Made by a program: the position numbers and the translations under genes. The notes beneath the pieces were generated by a model, which saw only the letters and a list, made by a program, of their open reading frames with translations, searched no databases and had not been told where the DNA came from. 64,000 bases of DNA from an uncultured Aquimarina sp. (GTDB lineage Bacteria > Bacteroidota > Bacteroidia > Flavobacteriales > Flavobacteriaceae): contig CANMLG010000021.1 in NCBI GenBank assembly GCA_947498765.1, forward strand, positions 38,492 to 102,491. The letters are read 5' to 3'. Positions 8,091 through 14,701 of this stretch are shown piece by piece. Within the stretch, counting starts at the first letter, position 1, and each line of letters begins with the position of its first letter.

Positions 8091-8115
8091 AAATCCCGTA
8101 AAAATTACGAGATTT
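8091..8115. terminator. Bidirectional terminator between ATPase 1 and tRNA-Gly
   Basis: AAATCCCGTAA (8091-8101) pairs with TTACGAGATTT (8105-8115) with one G-U wobble. On the minus strand a T-run follows directly, so it ends the tRNA-Gly transcript. It may also terminate the nrt mRNA 46 nt after the ATPase 1 stop. Confidence 0.65.
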
Positions 8116-8121
8116 ATTTCG

Positions 8122-8194
8122 AGCGGGAGACCAGGTTCGAACTGGCGACATTCAGCTTGGAAGGCTGACGCTCTACCAACTGAGCTACTCCCGC
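8122..8194 (-). tRNA. tRNA-Gly (anticodon TCC)
   Basis: 73 nt. The acceptor stem GCGGGAG/CTCCCGC is perfect, with discriminator U. D-arm (TAGCTCAGTTGGTAGAGC), T-loop (GTTCGAACC) and anticodon loop CTTCCAA are intact. CCA is not encoded. The gene lies antisense inside the nitrate transporter cluster. A small hairpin (CGCTTA/TAAGCG, 8198-8215) is in its leader, and TATTTTTG about 30 nt upstream may be its -7 box. Confidence 0.95.
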
Positions 8195-8348
8195 ATTACG
8201 CTTATTTAAGTAAGCGGTTGCAAAAATATATATTTTCTTTGATATAAAAGAGGAAAATTAAACTTTATTTCATGTAAATGTAAATCCTTGAGATAACATG
8301 TTTGTTAGTAGTGTTTTACTTTTTGTGGAAATTTAAAGAAATTAGAAG

Positions 8349-9170
8349 ATGGCTGAAATAGTTAAAAATAAAGAATCTCGTATTGATAATGGTTTATTCA
8401 GTAACGAGATCATGTTAGATATTAATCAATTAACTAAAATTTATCCAACACCAAAAGGAGACTATGTGGTATTGGATGATTTAGATTTAAAAGTTAAAAG
8501 AGAAGAGTTTATATCAATTATAGGACATTCTGGTTGCGGTAAAAGTACATTGTTAACCATGATTGCAGGGTTAAATGAAATCTCTAGAGGTACTATTGTG
8601 GCTGATAATACAACAGTAACAGGACCAGGTCCCGATAGAGGTGTTATTTTTCAATCACCTAGTTTGTTACCATGGCTTTCTGCTTATGATAATGTAATGC
8701 TTGGTGTTAATCAGGTATTTGCACACGGAACTAAAAAGGATAGAGATGATATTGTAAAGTATTATCTAGCTAAGGTTGGTTTGGAAGATGCTATGTTTAA
8801 AAAAGCAAAAGATCTTTCACAAGGTATGCAACAAAGGGTGGGTATTGCCCGTGCTTTTGCATTAAAGCCTAAGGTACTATTGCTAGATGAACCTTTTGGT
8901 ATGTTAGATTCGTTAACAAGAGGAGAATTACAAGATGTATTAGTCGAAGTTTGGAATCAAGAAAAAATTACAGCAATTATGATTACTCATGATGTGGATG
9001 AATCTATTTTATTGGCAGATCGTGTAATAATGATGACTTCTGGTCCAAGAGCTAAAGTAGGTGATATTTTAGAAATTGACTTTGAACGTCCTCGTAATAG
9101 AGCGGAATTGATAGAACACCCAGATTATTATAAATATAGAGAGCATTTAATCAATTTTTTAGAGCATTAA
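8349..9170 (+). CDS. nrtD: Nitrate ABC transporter ATPase 2 (NrtD-like)
   Basis: 273 residues. Walker A GHSGCGKST, signature LSQGMQQRV, Walker B VLLLDEP and H-loop His214 (ITHDVDES) are all present, as usual for NrtD. It supplies the fully competent ATP site of the importer in partnership with the ATPase at 7182. It lies 303 nt beyond that gene, with an antisense tRNA-Gly and a terminator in between. It therefore probably needs read-through or its own promoter. I saw no clear TAnnTTTG box directly upstream. Confidence 0.87.
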   Translation: MAEIVKNKESRIDNGLFSNEIMLDINQLTKIYPTPKGDYVVLDDLDLKVKREEFISIIGHSGCGKSTLLTMIAGLNEISRGTIVADNTTVTGPGPDRGVIFQSPSLLPWLSAYDNVMLGVNQVFAHGTKKDRDDIVKYYLAKVGLEDAMFKKAKDLSQGMQQRVGIARAFALKPKVLLLDEPFGMLDSLTRGELQDVLVEVWNQEKITAIMITHDVDESILLADRVIMMTSGPRAKVGDILEIDFERPRNRAELIEHPDYYKYREHLINFLEH

Positions 9171-9181
9171 TTGATAATATA

Positions 9182-9252
9182 AATCCCGTTGGTATTTTAG
9201 TTAAATTTTCATGATAGTTATAGCTTTAATAAGTTAAAAATCCGACGGGATT
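9182..9252 (+). terminator. Possible terminator after nrtD
   Basis: AATCCCGT (9182-9189) pairs with ACGGGATT (9245-9252) across a 55-nt loop, 12 nt after the nrtD stop. The T-tract is interrupted, so confidence is moderate. Confidence 0.4.
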
Positions 9253-9270
9253 ATTTGATATAAAGTTTTT

Positions 9271-9446
9271 TTAACCCGGATTATGCACTAGAACTTTGCA
9301 ATGAGATATTAAAGCACAATAAAAACAAGTACTTTCTCAATTTCAGCATAGCACCGCTATGGTTAAATTGAAAAGTGCAACAAAGTGTTTGTTTTTGAAG
9401 TGATTTCATAACGTAATAAACTTTCTAATGCATAATTTGGGTTTAA
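9271..9446. repeat. MITE-like imperfect palindrome of 176 bp
   Basis: The whole segment folds back on itself. The terminal arms read TTAACCCGGATTATGCACTA and, from the other strand, TTAAACCCAAATTATGCATT. Internal arms also align with indels, and the apex is CATAGC-ACC-GCTATG (9347-9361). TTAA lies at both ends. It encodes no protein. Size, terminal repeats and intergenic position fit a non-autonomous mobile element, although no transposase is visible here. Confidence 0.6.
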
Positions 9447-9481
9447 GTAAATGCGGTTAAGGATAATAGTTTTTTAGAGTT

Positions 9482-9521
9482 AAAAAAGCTATTCTGTTGT
9501 TTTAATAGAATAGCTTTTTTG
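9482..9521. terminator. Hairpin with T-tracts in the nrtD-moeA intergenic region
   Basis: AAAAAAGCTATTCT (9482-9495) pairs with AGAATAGCTTTTTT (9507-9520) across a short loop. Poly-T ends occur on both strands, so it can terminate in either direction. Confidence 0.65.
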
Positions 9522-9691
9522 ATTATAGTGTAATTTTAGTTTATTAGGGAATTGTTAGTAATGCTTTTTAAAAAGATTTGTTTTACATATTTATCTTAAA
9601 TAAAGTCTTTTGTATGTGTTTTTTTGTGAAAATGGAGCATTTTATTGATTTTAACAAAAAAAGATGAGAAAATACAGAATACTTATTTTTT

Positions 9692-9715
9692 ATTAAGTAT
9701 TAATGCTTAATTTTG
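9692..9715 (+). promoter_or_regulatory. Orphan promoter with the nitrate-cluster palindrome
   Basis: ATTAAGTAT (9692-9700), TA, ATGCTTAAT (9703-9711) form a dyad with one mismatch. It runs directly into TAATTTTG (9708-9715), a perfect TAnnTTTG box. This is the same arrangement as at the nitrate transporter promoter. No protein gene follows on the plus strand. Confidence 0.5.
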
Positions 9716-9720
9716 GAGGG

Positions 9721-9843
9721 AGCTACGTAAAAAGATATCTAAGTAAAAGATAAATTGAAATAGTATCCCTGTTTATTCGAATATTGTTAGTATTCAAAAT
9801 AGTTAAGCTTTGACTCGTTTTGCAACAGGGATACTTGTTTTTT
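9721..9843 (+). ncRNA. Candidate small RNA between an orphan promoter and a terminator
   Basis: About 120 nt start just after the -7 box at 9708-9715. They end in a hairpin (AGTATCCCTGTT 9762-9773 with its inverse 9824-9835) followed by TTGTTTTTT. A smaller hairpin (GAATA/TATTC) is nested in the loop. There is no start codon after the GGAGG-like stretch at 9715-9720, so a peptide is unlikely. The same hairpin may end the moeA transcript from the other side. Alternatively, the promoter is the remnant of a lost gene. Confidence 0.4.
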
Positions 9844-11014
9844 AAGGAAGTAAAATAACTTCAACTTCTTCACAAATTTTTATAAAATTAGTGTTTTCGG
9901 GAATAAAAACCAAAGCGTTTGCTTTATTGAATCCATGGATCATTGCAGAGCTCTGAAAATCTAATATTTCGACATGATTATTGGTGATTTTAGCCTTTAA
10001 AAATTGAGCTCGAATACCTTTTACTTGATAATCATGACTTATTTTTTTTACTTCTTTTGTTAAGTGTACTTTTTTACAATTGCTAAAATTGCGTAAAAGT
10101 GGTAGCGCGTAAATGTAAAAACAAGTTAGTGCCGAAGCAGGATTTCCTGGTAAAGCAAATACGTAAGTAGTATCTTTTTTTCCAAAAAATAAAGGCTTGC
10201 CTGGCTTTTGCTTTATTTTATAAAAAATTTCAATAGTGTTTAAATTTTTAAGGGCTTTTCCTACAAAATCGTAGTCACCTACTGAAATACCACCACTTAC
10301 TAAAACAAAATCATTTTCAGCAATTACTTTTTTTAGTAAATCCTCGGTGCTTTGATAATCATCTTTTACTCTATATATAGTAAAATCATTAATGTGTTCA
10401 TTTTGTAATGTGGTGCTTAATAATAGTGAATTACTTTCATAAATTTTACCAAATTCTAAGGGTGAGCCTGGAGCTGTTAATTCGCTTCCCGTAATAATAA
10501 TGCCCACTTTTGGTTTAGGGTATACTAGTAGTTCATGAATTCCTATACTAGCTAAAAAGCTTAAATTTGTTGGGGTAAGTGTTGTATTTTTTTCTAATGC
10601 AAGTGTGTCTTTTTTTATTTGTTCACCTAATGGGCGTATATTTTGTTCAATTGTAGGAGACTGACTACTGGTTATTGTTGTATTTGTAACGTTAATTTTT
10701 TCTTGCATAATTACTGCATTAGCAGTGTTAGGTACTGCAGCACCTGTAAAAATGCGAACAGCTTCACCTTTTTGTAGTGTAACGTTTGGGGAATCTCCAG
10801 CCTTAATTTCTCCTATAACTTTATAGGCGTTATTATGGGCGTGATTAACAGCGTAGCCATCCATAGCAGATTGTCTAAATGGAGGCATATCAATTAGGGC
10901 ATAAACATTTTCGGCAATAACATAACCTAAGCACTGCGTAATATGTCGTTTTACAGGGGGGGCAGTTTGTTTGTGGGTGTTAATTTTGGATAGGGCTTCA
11001 TTAACAGATATCAT
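9842..11014 (-). CDS. moeA: Molybdopterin molybdenumtransferase MoeA
   Basis: 390 residues, the usual MoeA length. Visible motifs are DMPPFRQSAMDGYA near residue 42, the molybdenum-cofactor-binding SGGISVGDYDFV near residue 240, and LPGNPASALTCF near residue 290. MoeA inserts molybdate into adenylylated molybdopterin in the cytoplasm, the last step of cofactor synthesis for enzymes such as nitrate reductase. It lies just beyond the nitrate transporter, which supports a nitrate reductase elsewhere nearby. The other mo genes are not in the window. Its upstream region lacks the palindromic operator of the transporter. Confidence 0.93.
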   Translation of the reverse strand: MISVNEALSKINTHKQTAPPVKRHITQCLGYVIAENVYALIDMPPFRQSAMDGYAVNHAHNNAYKVIGEIKAGDSPNVTLQKGEAVRIFTGAAVPNTANAVIMQEKINVTNTTITSSQSPTIEQNIRPLGEQIKKDTLALEKNTTLTPTNLSFLASIGIHELLVYPKPKVGIIITGSELTAPGSPLEFGKIYESNSLLLSTTLQNEHINDFTIYRVKDDYQSTEDLLKKVIAENDFVLVSGGISVGDYDFVGKALKNLNTIEIFYKIKQKPGKPLFFGKKDTTYVFALPGNPASALTCFYIYALPLLRNFSNCKKVHLTKEVKKISHDYQVKGIRAQFLKAKITNNHVEILDFQSSAMIHGFNKANALVFIPENTNFIKICEEVEVILLP

Positions 11015-11088
11015 GGTATTTTTTTAACAAAAATACGTATAGTGTACGATATTATGATATATCTAAAAGAAGAAGTTTAATAGGATAA

Positions 11089-11180
11089 ATAAAAGCGTGA
11101 ATTTGTATTGTATTCGGTTATTTCACTTTGGGGCGAAATGACACACAATTTGAGCTATACAAACAAAAGACACGCTTTAT
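11089..11180. repeat. Imperfect stem-loop between moeA and a coiled-coil protein gene
   Basis: The arms ATAAAAGCGTG (11089-11099) and CACGCTTTAT (11171-11180) pair around a loop that contains a second short hairpin (ATTTC/GAAAT). It lies between the start of moeA and the stop of the upstream minus-strand gene, and probably ends the latter's transcript. Confidence 0.4.
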
Positions 11181-11226
11181 TTGGTTAAGTTCTAGGGGTG
11201 AACAAAATAGTTTTTTGAATAGGTGA

Positions 11227-12060
11227 TTAAAAGCCTTCGGCACAGTTAGAAAAGTGTAACATAGCCTTTTCAGATAATTCGCTTAACTTTTCGGTATATC
11301 TGAATTTAGTATCATTTAATTTTTCGTTTTTTAATTGTTGTTGGGTTATAGTATAATTTTGTTTAGCAGCAGAATAAGCGCTTTGGCAACCTAAAGTTTT
11401 GGCAAGTTTAGCATAAGCAGCTTCAATTTGTGCTAATGCGGCTTCAGCATTTGATTTTACAGATAATTGTTTTTGTAATTCTAAATGCTTTTTTTGTTTT
11501 AAAGCTAATTCTTCTTGCTTTTTTTTCTCTAGTCTAAGTTTTAGTTCTTTTTGACGTTTCATTAGCTCTTCTTGTTCAGCCAGTAATTCATCACGTTCGG
11601 CAGAAATATTGTCGTAATCATCATTGTAGCTATTATCGGCAACAGCATATTCATCATTATTGTCATTATTTCTGTTTTTGTATTTAGAAACATCAGTATT
11701 TGTACAATCTGATAAAGAATTAATCATCAGTTTAGCTTTTTCTCTAGCTCTTTTTGCGTAAAAACGACTACGCTCCCAAGTGGCTTCTTCTAATGATTTT
11801 TCGGCAGCTACGATACCTTCGTAAGCATAATTGGAAGCATCACTACAACCGCAATTAGCTGTAATTTGCTCTACTTCGTTAAGGGTTTCAATAGCTTTTT
11901 CAGTCCATTCTTGAACATGATCAGTATTATTAGCCTCGTAAGCGTTGTTTGTATGTGCTACACTATAATTTGCAGCACTAAAAGCATCTTTACATTCAGA
12001 TTGACTGTAAGTATTTACTGCAAACAGTAGACTAATGGCTAGAATTGGGAAATTTTTCAT
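11227..12060 (-). CDS. Secreted coiled-coil protein, function unknown
   Basis: 277 residues. A signal peptide is cleaved near residue 20 (TYSQ/S). The mature protein is helical. An N-terminal part carries scattered cysteines (SECKD, NCGCSD, SDCTN). A low-complexity Asn/Asp linker follows, then a Lys/Glu-rich coiled coil of about 60 residues. A C-terminal helical domain has two more cysteines (LGCQS, SNCAEG). I do not recognise a named family. The cysteines suggest disulfides and a periplasmic location. It stands alone between moeA and the divergent DinB-like gene. Confidence 0.6.
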   Translation of the reverse strand: MKNFPILAISLLFAVNTYSQSECKDAFSAANYSVAHTNNAYEANNTDHVQEWTEKAIETLNEVEQITANCGCSDASNYAYEGIVAAEKSLEEATWERSRFYAKRAREKAKLMINSLSDCTNTDVSKYKNRNNDNNDEYAVADNSYNDDYDNISAERDELLAEQEELMKRQKELKLRLEKKKQEELALKQKKHLELQKQLSVKSNAEAALAQIEAAYAKLAKTLGCQSAYSAAKQNYTITQQQLKNEKLNDTKFRYTEKLSELSEKAMLHFSNCAEGF

Positions 12061-12235
12061 GCTAATAGGTTGATTTTATTTTGTTTGTGTAATACAAATA
12101 TACAATAATTTTGCACTTAATCGAATAAAATAGTATTTAATCTATTATTTTTTGTGTTAAATTTTTTCAATAAAGCTAAAAACTACATCTATTTAATGGT
12201 TAGTTTTATAATTTTATAATAAGTATCTTTAAAAA

Positions 12236-12745
12236 ATGAGATCAGCCATAGTATCAGCAATCAATCAAAATTTAAATCAAGCAAGTTTATTATTAGACGT
12301 TATTACTAGTCAGCAGTATACGGATAATAGTGTAGGACCATATTACTCTAGTGTTGGTTCACATTTACGTCATACTTTAGATTTTTTTAACTGTGTAATT
12401 GATGGTTTGGATAATAATCAAATTGATTTAACTGCTCGTAAAAGAGAAGAAGAGGTGGCAACTAGTAAAGAGGTAGCAAAAAAGCATATTGCAAGAATTC
12501 AAGAGACTCTTGTAAGTTTTTTGGATGTAAATACCGATTATCTGATACATGTGACAGATAATCTAGGTCAAGGTAATGTTACTGTGAATTATACTTTAGA
12601 TAGTATTATGGCTCATGCTAACAGTCATGCAGTACATCATTTTGCAACTATAGGCTATGTGTTGCATCAATTAAATGTGGAGCACAATATAACCGGTTTT
12701 GGGTATAATCCTACAACACCGATACAACACCGTAAAGGAATTTAG
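12236..12745 (+). CDS. DinB-like four-helix protein
   Basis: 169 residues. The protein has a four-helix-bundle pattern with His motifs typical of the DinB/YfiT metal-binding superfamily: HLRHTLDF near residue 43, and HANSHAVHHF near residue 127. The family includes metal-dependent thiol-S-transferases and uncharacterised stress proteins. The substrate cannot be predicted. Its stop codon overlaps that of the convergent minus-strand gene at 12742-12745. Confidence 0.7.
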   Translation: MRSAIVSAINQNLNQASLLLDVITSQQYTDNSVGPYYSSVGSHLRHTLDFFNCVIDGLDNNQIDLTARKREEEVATSKEVAKKHIARIQETLVSFLDVNTDYLIHVTDNLGQGNVTVNYTLDSIMAHANSHAVHHFATIGYVLHQLNVEHNITGFGYNPTTPIQHRKGI

Positions 12746-12972
12746 TCAAAAAAACTTTTTAGCATTAAGTTAATTCCTTTTAAAATAAGAAAGATGGCTA
12801 ATAGCATAATTAAAATACCAGGTATTAACACAGCTAAAAATAGAGGATGTTCTTTGTTCATAAAAGCGTTATAAACAATTATAGGGCCTAAACCTAAGGC
12901 GCCCAAAGCAATAGCTAATGTTTTTACGCCTTTAGCAAGTAGTTCTTTATTTGTTTTTTTTTGTTCTTCCAT
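12742..12972 (-). CDS. Small membrane protein (DUF6095-like)
   Basis: 76 residues with two hydrophobic segments (about 15-35 and 45-67) and a charged N-terminus, so it is an inner-membrane protein. It begins 5 nt after the murQ stop and is therefore almost surely cotranscribed with it. It resembles the small DUF6095 family found beside murQ in flavobacteria. That assignment is from memory of the pattern. No function is known. Confidence 0.6.
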   Translation of the reverse strand: MEEQKKTNKELLAKGVKTLAIALGALGLGPIIVYNAFMNKEHPLFLAVLIPGILIMLLAIFLILKGINLMLKSFFD

Positions 12973-12977
12973 TTTGT

Positions 12978-13793
12978 CTATTGTAAAGCATTTAATGCCT
13001 GGCGAACGTTACCGTATTTTTGGATTAACTTTTCAGCAAGTTGGCGTTCAATATTTGCGGTATCTATGAGCATTAAGATGGCTCTTTCAACAAGTTTGTC
13101 ATTACTCAGTTGCATGTCAATCATTCGATTGTCTTTTATTTTACCTAATCGAATCATAGTTGCTGTGGATATCATATTAAGTGTCATTTTTTGAGCAGTA
13201 CCAGCTTTCATTCTTGAGCTACCGGTTACAAATTCTGGTCCAACTTCAATTTCAATGGGTAGTTTAGCTTCTAGTGTAAGTGGACTTTTGGGATTACAAC
13301 TAATACAAGCAGTTGTTATTTTTTGCTTATTACAATTTTTTAGAGCATGTATTACATAGGGGGTTGTGCCTGAAGCAGCAATAGCTATAACAATATCACT
13401 TGTGGTAATTTTTCTGCGCTGCAGATCTATCCAACCTTGAGTTGTACTGTCTTCTGCATTTTCAACTGCGTTGCGTATGGCGGTATCGCCACCAGCAATT
13501 AGACCTTGTACAAGTTCGTCTGAAACTCCAAATGTAGGTGGACATTCACTAGCGTCAACTACACCTAATCTACCACTTGTTCCAGCACCTATATAAAAAA
13601 TACGACCGCCTTTTTTTAGTAGTTCTGTAGCAACTTCAATAACTTTAGTAATTTGTGGGAGGGATTTTTCAACAGCAAAAGCTACAGTTTTATCTTCGTT
13701 GTTAATGTGTTGTATTAACTCCAAAGCTGTCATTTGCTCTAGGTTATTGTAATTTGATTCCTGCTCTGTTATTTTTTTAAAGTCCATACGCAA
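12978..13793 (-). CDS. murQ: N-acetylmuramic acid 6-phosphate etherase
   Basis: 271 residues, slightly shorter than the roughly 298 of E. coli MurQ. The SIS sugar-phosphate domain is clear: YIGAGTSGRLGVVDASECPP near residue 65, SGTTPYVIHAL near 135 and GSSRMKAGTAQKM near 190. The enzyme cleaves the D-lactyl ether of MurNAc-6-P, yielding GlcNAc-6-P for cell-wall recycling in the cytoplasm. Translation may begin at the second Met, two codons downstream (MDFKK). The C-terminal helical part seen in longer homologues is trimmed. Confidence 0.93.
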   Translation of the reverse strand: MRMDFKKITEQESNYNNLEQMTALELIQHINNEDKTVAFAVEKSLPQITKVIEVATELLKKGGRIFYIGAGTSGRLGVVDASECPPTFGVSDELVQGLIAGGDTAIRNAVENAEDSTTQGWIDLQRRKITTSDIVIAIAASGTTPYVIHALKNCNKQKITTACISCNPKSPLTLEAKLPIEIEVGPEFVTGSSRMKAGTAQKMTLNMISTATMIRLGKIKDNRMIDMQLSNDKLVERAILMLIDTANIERQLAEKLIQKYGNVRQALNALQ

Positions 13794-13852
13794 AGGTATT
13801 GAACCTAAAGTTATTTTTAAATTTCTTTATGGGAAAGATTGAAGTAATAATC

Positions 13853-14698
13853 TTATAAATCAGAATTTGGAACTATGGATATTTCTTGTGTATAAACTTC
13901 ATTTACATGAAAATATCCAAAAGGAAAATTCTTAGGGTTATTGGTGTTAATAATATTTCCTTTGGCTTTAAAAGGAACGGTTGAAAAAGGTCCATTGTTG
14001 GATTCGCCAGACAATTCAATTATAGCATCAATATAATTGTTAAAGCGTTCATCAGAGCCTAAAAGACGGGCTCTAAATATCCCATTTTTAACTTCGTCAA
14101 AAAATTGAGTGGTAGGTGTTTGTTTTCCATCTTCAAAAAAATCTTCATGATTTATGGATTGTAAATTACCCCAACCAAAATCAAAAACATAAAAATTATC
14201 CATATTGGGAACATCAGTATATTTAATTTCTATGGCAAATTCATCTTCATCAAAATTATTATTTCTTTTTACTTGTTTTACTTGATCGATAGGTGTGGAT
14301 ACATTTAATTTTTCGATACTTTCATAAGTGATATTGTTGTAAACAACGGTTAACTTATATTCGGCATTGGGGTCAATGCTTAGGTTGTCTTCTGTGTTGT
14401 TTTTGTAAGTTCCTCTACCAAATGATGTGTTTTGTATATTGAATATTTGATTTGTAGTAAGATTGGTTATGGTCACAGTAGCGTTTTCAACATAGTTAGG
14501 TTCTGTTGAAAAAAAAGGAATGCTTAATGAAAGTCTAACTGTAGCTTCGTCGGTAAAATTACCATCATTATTAAATATGCGCTCTAGGCCAGCATTAATA
14601 ACTAATCTAGGGGGAGATGAAGGGAGATCGATATTAATAACATCTTCACAACTTAGGTAAAGTATGGGGATTAATAAAAGGAGCAATGCATTTTTCAT
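13853..14698 (-). CDS. DUF4249 lipoprotein, partner of TonB receptor
   Basis: 281 residues. A signal peptide ends in a lipobox (YLSC near residue 17). Beta-rich sequence follows, with the conserved opening INIDLPSSPPRLVINAGLE of the DUF4249 family. These are outer-membrane lipoproteins that nearly always follow a TonB-dependent receptor, in a SusD-like accessory relationship. Here the gene starts 3 nt after the receptor stop. It probably helps capture the unknown ligand. It is shorter than many family members (about 350-400 residues). Confidence 0.8.
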   Translation of the reverse strand: MKNALLLLLIPILYLSCEDVINIDLPSSPPRLVINAGLERIFNNDGNFTDEATVRLSLSIPFFSTEPNYVENATVTITNLTTNQIFNIQNTSFGRGTYKNNTEDNLSIDPNAEYKLTVVYNNITYESIEKLNVSTPIDQVKQVKRNNNFDEDEFAIEIKYTDVPNMDNFYVFDFGWGNLQSINHEDFFEDGKQTPTTQFFDEVKNGIFRARLLGSDERFNNYIDAIIELSGESNNGPFSTVPFKAKGNIINTNNPKNFPFGYFHVNEVYTQEISIVPNSDL

Positions 14699-14701
14699 AA
14701 C

